Assembly (NCBI GenBank): GCA_035503915.1
Contig: DATJSU010000011.1
Span: 1-64,000, forward strand
Direction of reading: 5' to 3'
DNA length: 64,000 bases
Origin: DATJMJ01 sp035503915
Lineage (GTDB): Bacteria > Actinomycetota > Acidimicrobiia > Acidimicrobiales > Palsa-688
A program made the position numbers and the translations under genes. The notes below the pieces were generated by a model, which saw only the letters and a list, made by a program, of their open reading frames with translations, searched no databases and was not told the DNA's origin. This document shows positions 35,787 to 44,405 of the stretch, piece after piece. Every line of letters begins with the position of its first letter. Position 1 is the stretch's first letter.

Positions 35787-36125
35787 GTGTCCAAGACCAA
35801 AGGTGGCGGTAGCACGCGCAACGGGCGCGACAGCACTGCCCAACGCCTTGGCATCAAGGTTTTCGACGGCGGGCTCGTGAGCGCCGGGTCGATCATCGTG
35901 CGCCAGAGAGGCACCAAGTTCCACCCGGGCTCGGGTGTGGGCCGAGGCAGCGACGATACTCTTTTCGCGTTAGTAGACGGCCATGTTCGCTTCGGTCACC
36001 GCAATGGCCGCCGGCTGGTGGGCGTCGAGACCGCTGCGGCTGCCGCACCAGGTGTGAGCCAAGCCGCTCCGGGTGCGCCAACCCGAGCAGTTCCGGCACC
36101 CGCGACAGCTTCCGCCCACGCCTAA
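35787..36125 (+). CDS. rpmA: 50S ribosomal protein L27
   Basis: A large-subunit protein whose N-terminus reaches the peptidyl-transferase centre. The family body is clear: STRNGRDSTAQRLGIKVFDG, GSIIVRQRGTKFHPGSGVG, then DDTLFALVDGHVRF. GTG start after GGAGAGCTAGGA. It is 112 residues, about 25 longer than the usual 85-90, because of an Ala/Pro-rich tail that may be disordered. No N-terminal cleavage motif like that of Firmicutes is present. Confidence 0.96.
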   Translation: MSKTKGGGSTRNGRDSTAQRLGIKVFDGGLVSAGSIIVRQRGTKFHPGSGVGRGSDDTLFALVDGHVRFGHRNGRRLVGVETAAAAAPGVSQAAPGAPTRAVPAPATASAHA

Positions 36126-36199
36126 ACCTGGGCGCGGCTCACGGAGAGCCAGTCGTCCTCGCCCAGCTCCAGGCCGGCCGCGCCCGCCGGGGACCTCCG

Positions 36200-37435
36200 A
36201 TGTTCGTTGACGAATGCCAAATCCACCTGAAAGCGGGCGACGGGGGAGCCGGGGCGGTCTCGTTCCGGCGCGAAGCGCACGTCGCCTTCGGTGGGCCAGA
36301 CGGCGGCGACGGAGGTAAGGGAGGCAGCGTCTGGCTCGTCGGTGACCACAATGTCGCCTCTTTGCTGTCCTTTAGGGACCATCCCCACCGTGGAGCCGGC
36401 TCAGGGACGCACGGCCAAGGCAAGGGCCGCCACGGCCGTTCCGGGGCGGACTTGGATGTCCCCGTCCCTCCCGGGACGGTTGTGCGGGACCCCGATGGAG
36501 CAGTTGTCGCGGACTTGAGCGAGGCGGGCACGCGCTGGCTTGCTGCCCGGGGAGGAGAGGGTGGCCGGGGCAACGCCCGTTTCCTGTCGAACCGGCGGCG
36601 CGCTCCGGCGTTTGCCGAACAGGGCGAGATCGGTGAGGAGCACTGGTACAACCTCGAGCTCAAGTTGATGGCCGACGTCGCCCTCGTCGGCTTCCCTAAT
36701 TCGGGTAAGTCAACGCTGATCGCCCGGATCTCGGCCGCCAAACCAAAGGTGGCGAGCTACCCCTTCACCACTCTTGAACCACACCTGGGAGTTGTGCGTT
36801 TCGGCGAGCACGAGTTCGTTGCCGCCGACATCCCGGGGCTCGTTGAGGGAGCAAGCGAAGGTAAAGGGCTCGGCCACCGCTTTTTGCGGCACATCGAGCG
36901 AGCCCGCGCGCTCGTCGTGCTCATCGACCTTGCCCCAGACGAAGGCCGAGCGGTTTCTCACCAGGAAAGAGCGCTTCTCGCTGAGCTCGCCAATTACCAG
37001 TCGTCGCTCCTCGAGCGCCCCCGCTTGGTGATCGGCTCGAGGGCCGACATGGCGAGCGCCGAAGTGCGGCAGAGCGCCGCTTTACCGGCAGTCTCGGCCG
37101 TCACAGGCGAGGGGGTCCCTTGGCTGCTTGGCGAACTGGCTTCGTTGGTGGAGCAAGCCAGAGCCGAGCGCCCCGCCCCACCCAAGGTGGTAGTCCACCG
37201 GCCTCTCCCCCTGGGTGTGGTAGTCGAGCGGGCGCCAGATGGCTGCTTGGTGGTCCGCGGGCGGCAGGCTGAGCGTGCGGTCGCGCTTTCCGACATTACT
37301 GATGCCGGCGCGCTGGCCTTTGCGCAAGGTCGCTTGCGGAGGTTGGGCGTGGACAGGGCGCTCGCACGGGCGGGGGCACGCCAGGGGGACCGGGTACGGA
37401 TCGGGGGCTTCGAGTTCGACTGGGAGCCGGATTGA
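36200..37435 (+). CDS. obg: GTPase Obg
   Basis: A ribosome-associated GTPase in large-subunit assembly and stress control. The Gly-rich Obg fold (GGDGGKGGSVWLV, GKGRHGRSGADL) covers residues 1-155. The G domain has G1 GFPNSGKST near 168, G2 YPFTTLEPH and G3 DIPGLVEGA. Position G4, usually NKxD, reads SRAD in VIGSRADM, an unusual form. A C-terminal OCT-like domain follows (VVERAPDGCLVVRGRQAERAV). 411 residues. The start is the family Met (MFVDECQI). It overlaps proB by 1 base (TGATG). Confidence 0.94.
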   Translation: MFVDECQIHLKAGDGGAGAVSFRREAHVAFGGPDGGDGGKGGSVWLVGDHNVASLLSFRDHPHRGAGSGTHGQGKGRHGRSGADLDVPVPPGTVVRDPDGAVVADLSEAGTRWLAARGGEGGRGNARFLSNRRRAPAFAEQGEIGEEHWYNLELKLMADVALVGFPNSGKSTLIARISAAKPKVASYPFTTLEPHLGVVRFGEHEFVAADIPGLVEGASEGKGLGHRFLRHIERARALVVLIDLAPDEGRAVSHQERALLAELANYQSSLLERPRLVIGSRADMASAEVRQSAALPAVSAVTGEGVPWLLGELASLVEQARAERPAPPKVVVHRPLPLGVVVERAPDGCLVVRGRQAERAVALSDITDAGALAFAQGRLRRLGVDRALARAGARQGDRVRIGGFEFDWEPD

Positions 37436-38547
37436 TGCCTCCTGCCCCCGGTCCTTCTCCGCGAACCGTTGTCGTAAAGGTTGGTACTTCCTCGATAACC
37501 GACGAGCGCGGCTACATCGTCGACGCGAACATCGAAAAAATGTGCTCCGAGGTCGCCGAACTGCGCGCGCAAGGCCAGCAAGTCGTGATCGTCACGAGCG
37601 GCGCTATCGCTGCGGGGCTGCGAGTCCTTGACCTCCATCCCCGCCCGAGCGATCCTGCCGTGCTGCAAGCGGTATCAGCTGTTGGGCAGAGCCGGTTAAT
37701 GAGCCACTACGAAAAAGCCTTGGGACGTTCGGGCCTTGTCGGCGGCCAAGTCCTGCTGGCAGCTCTCGATTTTGTCAACCGGGCACAGTACCTCCACGCC
37801 CGCCAAACGCTTTGGCTCCTGCTCGGCCTCGGCGTGGTCCCGGTGGTGAACGAGAACGACGCGGTGACCGACGAAGAGGTCCGCTTCGGGGACAACGACC
37901 GCTTGGCGGCGCTCGTCGCGCACCTCGTCCAAGCCGAGCTCCTCGTACTGCTGACCGACGCAGCCGGCTTGCTGACAGCGGACCCTCGCATTGACGAAGC
38001 CGCATCCCTCGTCGAAGAGGTCGTCGAAGTGGACCAGGTCCTTGCGCTCGCTGGCGGTGCCGGCACCGAGCGGGGCAGTGGTGGTATGGCCTCGAAGCTG
38101 GCGGCTGCGAAGATCGCCGCTTGGTCAGGCGTGCGGGTAGTGATAGCCTCGGCCGAGCGCCCACAGGTGCTCCAAGATGCCGTGGCCGGGGCAGCTGGAG
38201 TGGGGACACTTGTGAAACCGCGCCAGGCTCGCCTGCCTGCGCGCAAGCTATGGATCGCCTTTGCGCTCGCGCCAGCTGGCACAGTCGTCGTGGACGCGGG
38301 GGCCAAAAAAGCCCTCATTGAAAAAGGGGTATCGCTCCTGCCTGCGGGTGTGACTGAAGTACAGGGAGATTTCCTGGCCGACGAAGCCGTCGAGGTCGTC
38401 GGCCCGGACGGGAAGGTCTTTGCCAAAGGGCTCGTCCGTCAGAGCGCGAAAGCGCTCTCGGGGTGTATGGGTCTTCGCACATCGCAGCTCCCCCCCGATA
38501 TCGCCCCAGAAGTGGTCCACCGGGACGACATGGTGATCCTCCCCTAA
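37435..38547 (+). CDS. proB: glutamate 5-kinase
   Basis: The first step of proline synthesis, phosphorylating glutamate with ATP. The amino-acid-kinase domain shows VVKVGTSSITD, IVTSGAIAAGL, VVNENDAVTDEEVRFGDND and GTERGSGGMASKLAAAK. A PUA domain at about 270-365 completes the long form. 370 residues. I take the ATG in the TGATG overlap with obg over the TTG one codon earlier. The order obg-proB is conserved in actinobacteria. proA does not follow here, since the next gene is on the other strand. Confidence 0.94.
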   Translation: MPPAPGPSPRTVVVKVGTSSITDERGYIVDANIEKMCSEVAELRAQGQQVVIVTSGAIAAGLRVLDLHPRPSDPAVLQAVSAVGQSRLMSHYEKALGRSGLVGGQVLLAALDFVNRAQYLHARQTLWLLLGLGVVPVVNENDAVTDEEVRFGDNDRLAALVAHLVQAELLVLLTDAAGLLTADPRIDEAASLVEEVVEVDQVLALAGGAGTERGSGGMASKLAAAKIAAWSGVRVVIASAERPQVLQDAVAGAAGVGTLVKPRQARLPARKLWIAFALAPAGTVVVDAGAKKALIEKGVSLLPAGVTEVQGDFLADEAVEVVGPDGKVFAKGLVRQSAKALSGCMGLRTSQLPPDIAPEVVHRDDMVILP

Positions 38548-38595
38548 GCCCGTGGGGAGACCTGTGGGGAGAGCACAACGGCCCTCGGCAGCTCC

Positions 38596-39516
38596 CTAGG
38601 AACCCACGCTCGCCAGGGCCCGGGAACTGCACATTCCCCATGCGGTAAAAACGGGCGCCGGCACCTCCGAGGGGCAAGTGCCCTCTGCCGAGGAGCCCAA
38701 GTACGCCCACGGTTGGCCCTTGGCTCTGTAAAAGACGGCAACCTTGCTGAACTGTGCCAGCAAAGCCCTGCCCGTGGGAGTAGTCGCCGCGGCCCGCGCC
38801 TGCGCCGAGGGGACAAAAGACGAGATGGCCCAGTAGCTGCCCACTGAGCGCTGAGCGGCATAGAAGACCGACCCAGGAAGCGTCGAGCGGACGTCCGCTG
38901 CGCTCACCCGGACGCCCTCCGGGCGAGCGGACACCCAGGCGCTCCGCAGGACTGGGCCAAACCCGGCGGGGACGGCAAGATTAACCGCTGCTGCGCTCGC
39001 CAGCGCCGGCGTCATCTGGAAGCCAGCGCCGTGCGACGCCCCCGAACGGCGGGAGCTGCTCACGACCGCGCCTCCCCGCCCGGTGCCGGCGCGGGCCGCA
39101 CCATGGCCAGCGCCCCTCGTGATGGCCGGCCCGGCCCCCCTGGCCGCCTTGGTCCGGACCCCCCGTGGGGGGGCCGAGGCGCTCCCGCCGCCACCGTTCC
39201 TCGAGACAGCCCCGTTGCTCCGCGCGCCCGGCGCGCCGGCGACCGTAGAAGTCGGGCCCTGCCCGGGGCCTTCGAAGTAGAGCGCGCCCGCCAGCAAAAC
39301 GCCCACGAAAACCAACAACCCGGCCCCACCGGCGATCAAAGGGAACTTGCTGGCACGGCGCTCCTGCTGGCGGTCGGTTGCTAATGGCTCGGGTTGGACG
39401 GAGGCTTCCTCGGGACCAGGAGGTGGAGGGGCCGTCGCGAGCGCGGAAGTACCCGAGGGCCCTGACGAGGTCGAATGTCTCGGCTGGTACTGGGGCACGC
39501 CGCAATTTTCCCGCAT
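38596..39516 (-). CDS. single-pass membrane protein of unknown function
   Basis: A 306-residue protein with a Pro/Ser-rich cytoplasmic N-terminus of about 55 residues, one transmembrane helix (FPLIAGGAGLLVFVGVLLAGALYF, positions about 58-81), a Gly/Ala/Arg-rich linker to about 165 and a folded outer domain. That domain contains VFYAAQRSVGSYWAISSFVP and RALLAQFSKVAVFYR with a paired C..C near the end (GTCPSEVPAPVFTAWGMCS), possibly a disulfide. No family recognised. It is convergent with proB and divergent from gnd. Confidence 0.65.
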   Translation of the reverse strand: MRENCGVPQYQPRHSTSSGPSGTSALATAPPPPGPEEASVQPEPLATDRQQERRASKFPLIAGGAGLLVFVGVLLAGALYFEGPGQGPTSTVAGAPGARSNGAVSRNGGGGSASAPPRGVRTKAARGAGPAITRGAGHGAARAGTGRGGAVVSSSRRSGASHGAGFQMTPALASAAAVNLAVPAGFGPVLRSAWVSARPEGVRVSAADVRSTLPGSVFYAAQRSVGSYWAISSFVPSAQARAAATTPTGRALLAQFSKVAVFYRAKGQPWAYLGSSAEGTCPSEVPAPVFTAWGMCSSRALASVGS

Positions 39517-39665
39517 TGGTGCGCCCGGTTCGCGGATGCTCCACCTCGAGGCCGCCCGAGCCGGGCAGGAACAATGTGAGTTCGCTCCCGCCGGACGGTA
39601 GGTTGACGCGGGGGCCGTACGGTCTCGGAGGTGGTCCCTATAGCAACCGGGCGCTAGGAGGAGCG

Positions 39666-40682
39666 ATGCAGCTAGGTATGGTCGGGCTGGGGCGGATGGG
39701 CGCCAACATGGTTCGCCGGCTGATGCGTGCGGGCCACAATTGCGTCGTTTACGACGTGGACGCCCAGGCCGTCAAACTTCTCGAGAGCGAAGGGGCATCC
39801 GGCTCCGAGAGCTTGGAGGACTTTGTCGCCAAGCTCGACAAACCCAAGGCCGCTTGGGTCATGGTCCCGGCCGGTTACACGGGCGAAACTGTCACGAAGC
39901 TGGCTGCACTGATGAGCCCCGGCGATATTGTCATCGACGGCGGCAATTCGCACTACCACGACGACATTTCCCGCGCGGAGAAATTGAGGGAGCAGGGCAT
40001 CCATTTCGTTGACGTAGGCACGAGCGGCGGCGTTTTTGGCCTCGAGCGGGGTTACTGCCTGATGATCGGGGGCGAAGTCGAGATCGTCGACCACTTGAGC
40101 CCTATTTTCGCAGCGATCGCCCCCGGCCTAGCTGCTGCGCCGCGAACCCCTGGCCGCGCTGGCAGCCCTTCGCGGGCGGAGCAGGGCTACCTTCACTGCG
40201 GCCAGGCCGGTGCCGGGCATTTTGTCAAAATGGTCCACAACGGCATCGAGTACGGGATCATGGCGGCTTACGCAGAGGGCCTCGGGGTCCTCGCAAAAGC
40301 CAATATCGGCAAGTCCGTCGCCACGACTATTGACGCCGAGAACACACCGCTCAGCGACCCCGAGCACTACCAGTACGACATGGACATACCGGAGATCGCC
40401 GAGGTGTGGAGGCGAGGCAGCGTCGTTGCGTCCTGGTTGCTCGACTTGACGGCGCACGCGCTCCACGAAGACCCCAAACTGGCAACCTTCGAGGGCCGTG
40501 TCTCAGACTCTGGCGAAGGTCGTTGGACGCTGAAGGCGGCGATCGACGAGGCGGTACCTGCCCATGTGCTGACTGCCGCGCTTTACGAGCGCTTCAGCTC
40601 GCGAGGCGAGGCTGATTTTGCCGACAAAGTCCTTTCTGCCATGCGCAAGGAGTTTGGTGGCCACGCCGAGCAGACGCATTAG
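39666..40682 (+). CDS. gnd: 6-phosphogluconate dehydrogenase, decarboxylating (short form)
   Basis: It oxidises and decarboxylates 6-phosphogluconate to ribulose 5-phosphate in the pentose phosphate pathway. Dinucleotide motif GLGRMGANMVRRL at the N-terminus, IDGGNSHYHDD, and the substrate block GAGHFVKMVHNGIEYG with the catalytic Lys and the conserved N-G-I-E-Y-G. At 338 residues it is the short, usually NAD-preferring form, lacking the large C-terminal helical extension of the 470-residue enzyme. ATG follows AGGAGGAGC. Cofactor preference is inferred from the family only. It is convergent with gadB. Confidence 0.92.
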   Translation: MQLGMVGLGRMGANMVRRLMRAGHNCVVYDVDAQAVKLLESEGASGSESLEDFVAKLDKPKAAWVMVPAGYTGETVTKLAALMSPGDIVIDGGNSHYHDDISRAEKLREQGIHFVDVGTSGGVFGLERGYCLMIGGEVEIVDHLSPIFAAIAPGLAAAPRTPGRAGSPSRAEQGYLHCGQAGAGHFVKMVHNGIEYGIMAAYAEGLGVLAKANIGKSVATTIDAENTPLSDPEHYQYDMDIPEIAEVWRRGSVVASWLLDLTAHALHEDPKLATFEGRVSDSGEGRWTLKAAIDEAVPAHVLTAALYERFSSRGEADFADKVLSAMRKEFGGHAEQTH

Positions 40683-40691
40683 TTAGCGTCT
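40672..40691. terminator. possible bidirectional terminator gnd/gadB
   Basis: AGACGC(ATTAGTTA)GCGTCT is a perfect 6-bp stem between the convergent gnd and gadB genes, spanning the gnd stop. A weak pyrimidine run (TTCCAACTTTTC) follows on the gnd side. No long T tract is present. Confidence 0.35.
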
Positions 40692-40700
40692 TCCAACTTT

Positions 40701-42170
40701 TCAACAGACCCCGCGCGCTGTCTTGTGCATTTTGGCCTGCGAACGCGGGTGCGCAGCCGCGGCCAGGTGGGGCGGGCGGGGCCGAGCGTACGTGGTACCG
40801 AGGTGCGCGGGCCCATGCTCGTCGAGGTGCTCAAGCGTCCGCCTGATGTCGTCCACCAATAGGTCGGCGAGGTCGCGCGAGAAATTTTCCCGCACTACTA
40901 CTCGTAAAACAGCGATGTCCTGCGCATCGGGGGCCAGGGTATAAGCGGGGACGATCCACCCTCGCTGGCGCAGGTGAGCAGATATGTCAAAGACCGTGTA
41001 CGCCCCTTTTGCGGTTTGCTCCTTGAGGCGGGCACAGACGAGAGGCACCGTCCCCGGCTTGCTCAGGATGTCGAAACGACCGAGGTCGTCCACGGCGTCT
41101 GCCAGGTAACGGGCAGTGGCGTCGAGGCTTTTCATTATGGACGTGTAACCCTCCCTGCCGAGGCGCAGGAAGTTGTAGTACTGCGCGAGCACCTGGCCGG
41201 CGCCCCTGGAAAAATTGAGGTTGAAGGTGGGTTGGTCGCCACCCAGGTAGTTGACATGGAAGATCAGCTCGCTTGGCAGATCTTCCTCTGTGCGCCAGAT
41301 GACCCAACCGACCCCGGGGTAGACGAGGCCGTACTTGTGGCCCGAGGCATTGATCGAGCGGACGGTTTGGAGCCGAAAATCCCATGCGAGCTCGGGGCGA
41401 GTGAAGGGAGCGACAAAAGCGCCGCTGGCACCGTCGACATGGACGGCTATGTCCCACCCTGTGCGGGAATTGAGCTCCACGATGGCGTCGTTCAGCTCGG
41501 CGACCGGCTCGTACTCGCCCGTGTACGTGCTGCCGAGGACCCCGACCACGCCAATTGTGTTCTCGTCCACGTGCGCCATCGCTTCGGTCACTCCGATGAC
41601 GTAACGGTCCCTCGTGAGGGGCACGTAGCGGGGCTCGACTTCGAAGTAGCGGGCGAATTTTTCCCAACAAACCTGTACATTTGCACCCATCACGATGTTG
41701 GGGGCGTCGCATGGCTTGCCTTCGGCGCGCCGTTTCGCGCGCCAACGCCATTTGAGAGCGAGCCCGGCAAGGTGGATGGCCTCCGAGCTGCCGACGGTGG
41801 CACACCCGATAGCGGAGCCATGCTCGGGTGCATTGAACAGCCGCGCGAGCATGTTGACGCAGCGGTTGTGCACCTCGGTCGTCTGTGGGTACTCGTCGGC
41901 GTCTATGTAATTGCGGCCGAAGGACTCGGCCATCAATTTGTCGGCTTCGGGCTCCATCCAGGTGGTAACGAAACTTGCCAGGTTGAGCGTCGGGTTCCCG
42001 TCCAGGTTGAGCTCGTCGTGGATTATCTGGTAGGCCGCCTGAGCGGGCATTTGGTGCTGCGGCAACTCGTACCGGGGGACGGGCTCGCGCAACTGGCGTG
42101 AGCCGAACATGGGTGCGAGCTGAGCACTTTGCTCGTCGAGCTCGGATCCTTTGAGCTTGCGGGCCAACAT
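40701..42170 (-). CDS. gadB: glutamate decarboxylase
   Basis: A PLP enzyme that converts glutamate to 4-aminobutyrate, consuming a proton. 489 residues. The PLP-lysine lies in INASGHKYGLVYPGVGW near residue 278, with the upstream VGSSEAIHLAGLALKWRW and HVDGASGAFVAPF blocks. The N-terminal DADEYPQTTEVHNRCVNMLA is typical. The start is the ATG after GAGGAGGCGCC. Longer frames upstream have no homology. A glutamate/GABA antiporter is not nearby, so whether it serves acid resistance or GABA metabolism is open. Confidence 0.94.
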   Translation of the reverse strand: MLARKLKGSELDEQSAQLAPMFGSRQLREPVPRYELPQHQMPAQAAYQIIHDELNLDGNPTLNLASFVTTWMEPEADKLMAESFGRNYIDADEYPQTTEVHNRCVNMLARLFNAPEHGSAIGCATVGSSEAIHLAGLALKWRWRAKRRAEGKPCDAPNIVMGANVQVCWEKFARYFEVEPRYVPLTRDRYVIGVTEAMAHVDENTIGVVGVLGSTYTGEYEPVAELNDAIVELNSRTGWDIAVHVDGASGAFVAPFTRPELAWDFRLQTVRSINASGHKYGLVYPGVGWVIWRTEEDLPSELIFHVNYLGGDQPTFNLNFSRGAGQVLAQYYNFLRLGREGYTSIMKSLDATARYLADAVDDLGRFDILSKPGTVPLVCARLKEQTAKGAYTVFDISAHLRQRGWIVPAYTLAPDAQDIAVLRVVVRENFSRDLADLLVDDIRRTLEHLDEHGPAHLGTTYARPRPPHLAAAAHPRSQAKMHKTARGVC

Positions 42171-42292
42171 GGCGGCGCCTCCTCGCCCGGTCGAGGTCCT
42201 CGGCCGCCGTGGCCGCGCTCGCGGGCACACCGGTAGTAGCAAAGAGGGCGGCTCGTGTCTAGTGCTGCTTCTAATGGACGCCCTCTGTGGCC

Positions 42293-43333
42293 TCAGTTGC
42301 CGGGCAGCTCCGCGCAGACGACGTCGCGCGCGATGAGACGGCCGTCCCGGATGAAGCAGATCCGCGAACGACGGCCGATGAAGTCCTCGGTGAGCAGCGC
42401 CTGCAGCCCCCCGACGTCGCTCACGGCCTTGCCGTTCAGGCTGACGATGATGTCGCGCGGCTGCAGTCCCGCCCGTCCGGCGCGGCTCGAGGCGACCACG
42501 GAGACGATCTCGGCTCCCGAGGCGAAGCCGGTCGAGGCCGTGACTGCCTTGGGCAGAGCCCGCGAACCGCCGCCGACCCCGAGGTAAGCACGACGGGCCC
42601 GCCGGCCAGCGGCCAAGGCACCGATGATGGTGCGGGTGCGGTCGTTGACCGGCACGGCCATCCCGAGACCCTGGCCGACCCACGGGCCTATCAACGCCGT
42701 ATTGATGCCAACGACCTCGCCGGCGCTGTTAGCGAGCGCGCCGCCCGAGTTGCCCGGGTGCAAGGCGGCGTCGGTCTGGATGACATCTGCCAGGATCCGG
42801 CTCCCTGGCCCTGCAGGTGCCAAAAGGCTCCTCCCAAGCGCGCTCACGACCCCAGCGCTCACTGAGCCTTCGAAGCCCAAGGGGTTGCCGATGGCGATGA
42901 CAACCTGGCCGACACGCAGCCTCCCGGCCTCCCCGAGGCGCGCAGCTTGGTAACCGTCCCCGGCGGCTCGTACGACGGCGAGGTCGCTCGCCGGGTCCGA
43001 GCCGATAACGGTAAATGGCGCCTCTTCTCCGTTCGTGAAGGCGGCGGTGCCGCCCGCCAGGCCTTGGACCACGTGGGCAGCTGTCACGAGCAGCCCATCG
43101 GCCGAGATCAGGACGGCGGAACCAGCTCCGCTCGGGCGCTGCGAACCGTGCTCGTGCGGCCGCAGGGCGGCCACCGAGGGCAGCAGTTCGGCGGCGACCC
43201 AGGACACTGTCCTCGAGTACGAGTCGAGCAGGGCCTCGTCGACAGTGCTTGGCACCGGCGTGTTCGGCGTTGGGGTGCTCGGCACGGTCCCTTCGTAGGG
43301 AGCTCCAAATCTCGGGGCAGTCTCCGGCGTCAT
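42293..43333 (-). CDS. HtrA-like trypsin-fold protease with PDZ domain (1 of 2)
   Basis: A 346-residue protease. His lies in VTAAHVVQG (near 84), Asp in SDLAVVRA (near 117) and Ser in GNSGGALAN (near 193). A C-terminal PDZ domain (about 235-330, with RAGRAGLQPRDIIVSLNGKAV) follows. HtrA proteases degrade misfolded proteins and normally act outside the cytoplasmic membrane. No signal peptide or membrane helix is visible in the Pro/Thr-rich N-terminus, so it may be cytoplasmic. The start abuts the stop of the paralogue upstream (TAAATG), so the two are translated together. Confidence 0.85.
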   Translation of the reverse strand: MTPETAPRFGAPYEGTVPSTPTPNTPVPSTVDEALLDSYSRTVSWVAAELLPSVAALRPHEHGSQRPSGAGSAVLISADGLLVTAAHVVQGLAGGTAAFTNGEEAPFTVIGSDPASDLAVVRAAGDGYQAARLGEAGRLRVGQVVIAIGNPLGFEGSVSAGVVSALGRSLLAPAGPGSRILADVIQTDAALHPGNSGGALANSAGEVVGINTALIGPWVGQGLGMAVPVNDRTRTIIGALAAGRRARRAYLGVGGGSRALPKAVTASTGFASGAEIVSVVASSRAGRAGLQPRDIIVSLNGKAVSDVGGLQALLTEDFIGRRSRICFIRDGRLIARDVVCAELPGN

Positions 43334-44239
43334 TTACGCCGTGCCCTCTTCTGCGGCCCCGGCCCGGTCGAAGCGGACCGAGATCGCCACCTCCTCGGCT
43401 CCCCTCACAATGAGGAGTTCTGCGGGCCCGTTTTCGCCAGCTACCTCGAGGGTACGGACAAGCTCGTCGACGGAGGCCACGGCCGTGCCATTGACCGAAA
43501 CGATCAGGTCGCCTGGGCGCATGCCCGCCCTTGCCGCTGCCCCGTGAGGGTCAACGGCCTGAACGAGGAGGCCCTCGCGAGGTGGCAGGCCGACGGCCTG
43601 GCGCAGGCGCCGAGCTGCTCGAGGAGGGGCCAACGCGACGCCGAGGCGCGGCCGGCGCGGGACCTCGCCTCGTGAGAGGGCCTCTACCCGCTCTTTGAGC
43701 TGGGCCTCGACAGGGATGGCAAGGTAGGAACCGTCACCTTGCCTATGGGTGTTGATCCCGAGGAGGCGCCCTTCTCCGTCGATCAGCGCGCCGCCGGATG
43801 AACCCCGGGCCAAGGGGGCGGTGTGCTCGAGGGCGCCGGTGACCGTGCTGCCACCAGGGCCACGGAAGGCGACGTCAAGGGCCGAGACAAAGCCGACGCC
43901 GGCGCGCAGGGCTCCGCCTCTGGGGGCAGAAAGGCCGATCACAACCTCGCCCAGGCGAGGAGTGGCTTCGGCAGGCCGCCACTGCAAGGAGGGCCGAGCT
44001 CCGGTGGCAACCGAAAGCACCGCCAGATCCCCGTCGACATCCGCACCGGGGACCGTTGCAGTCTCTCGAGAACTTCCCGGGAAGAACACCTCCACCTGTT
44101 CTCGCAGGTTGTGGGCATTGGTGACCACGAGGCCGTCAGCAACGATCACCCCGGTACCCCCGTGCCCTACTCCGACGATGGAACCGGATGCCGCGGCCAC
44201 GGCATCAGCCAACTGGTTCGAGAGCTCGCTAATCGTCAT
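43334..44239 (-). CDS. HtrA-like trypsin-fold protease with PDZ domain (2 of 2)
   Basis: A paralogue of the following gene in a two-gene operon. His in VTNAHNLREQ (near 42), Asp in GDLAVLSV (near 69) and Ser in ARGSSGGALID (near 146), so the triad is complete. A PDZ domain covers about 200-295 (GAAARAGMRPGDLIVSVNG). No export signal. I start at the ATG before TISELSNQLADAV because the family begins there. AGGAGG abuts it directly, which is too close to be ideal, and a GTG at 44293 adding 18 residues is the alternative. The promoter contains the HxlR-type palindrome in its spacer. Confidence 0.8.
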   Translation of the reverse strand: MTISELSNQLADAVAAASGSIVGVGHGGTGVIVADGLVVTNAHNLREQVEVFFPGSSRETATVPGADVDGDLAVLSVATGARPSLQWRPAEATPRLGEVVIGLSAPRGGALRAGVGFVSALDVAFRGPGGSTVTGALEHTAPLARGSSGGALIDGEGRLLGINTHRQGDGSYLAIPVEAQLKERVEALSRGEVPRRPRLGVALAPPRAARRLRQAVGLPPREGLLVQAVDPHGAAARAGMRPGDLIVSVNGTAVASVDELVRTLEVAGENGPAELLIVRGAEEVAISVRFDRAGAAEEGTA

Positions 44240-44311
44240 CCTCCTGACCCTTTCTGTTCTCGCTGCGTTGTTCACGCGGGCGCCTGTGCTCACCGCGGGT
44301 TGCGCCCTCGG

Positions 44312-44350
44312 TAGCCTGAGCCTAGCAAGTGACTTGTCACTTGCAAGTGA
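44312..44350. promoter_or_regulatory. divergent promoter with palindromic operator (HxlR / htrA pair)
   Basis: CAAGTGAC-TT-GTCACTTG at 44326-44343 is a perfect 8-bp inverted repeat, followed by a third half-site CAAGTGA at 44344-44350. On the minus strand, CTTGCA (44342-44347) and TAGGCT (44319-44324) form a promoter with a 17-bp spacer that the palindrome fills. On the plus strand, TAGCCT at 44312-44317 lies just before the palindrome. Confidence 0.6.
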
Positions 44351-44405
44351 GAAGTTACATCAGACCGTCCCCGCGCCGGCGAGAGATTTGGAAGATGATG
44401 AGCAA

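Noticed and set aside
42171..42683. N-terminal extension of the glutamate decarboxylase frame
   Set aside because: The extra residues are Arg/Gly/Pro-rich without homology and overlap the end of the HtrA gene. The ATG at 42170 has a good ribosome site and the usual decarboxylase N-terminus.
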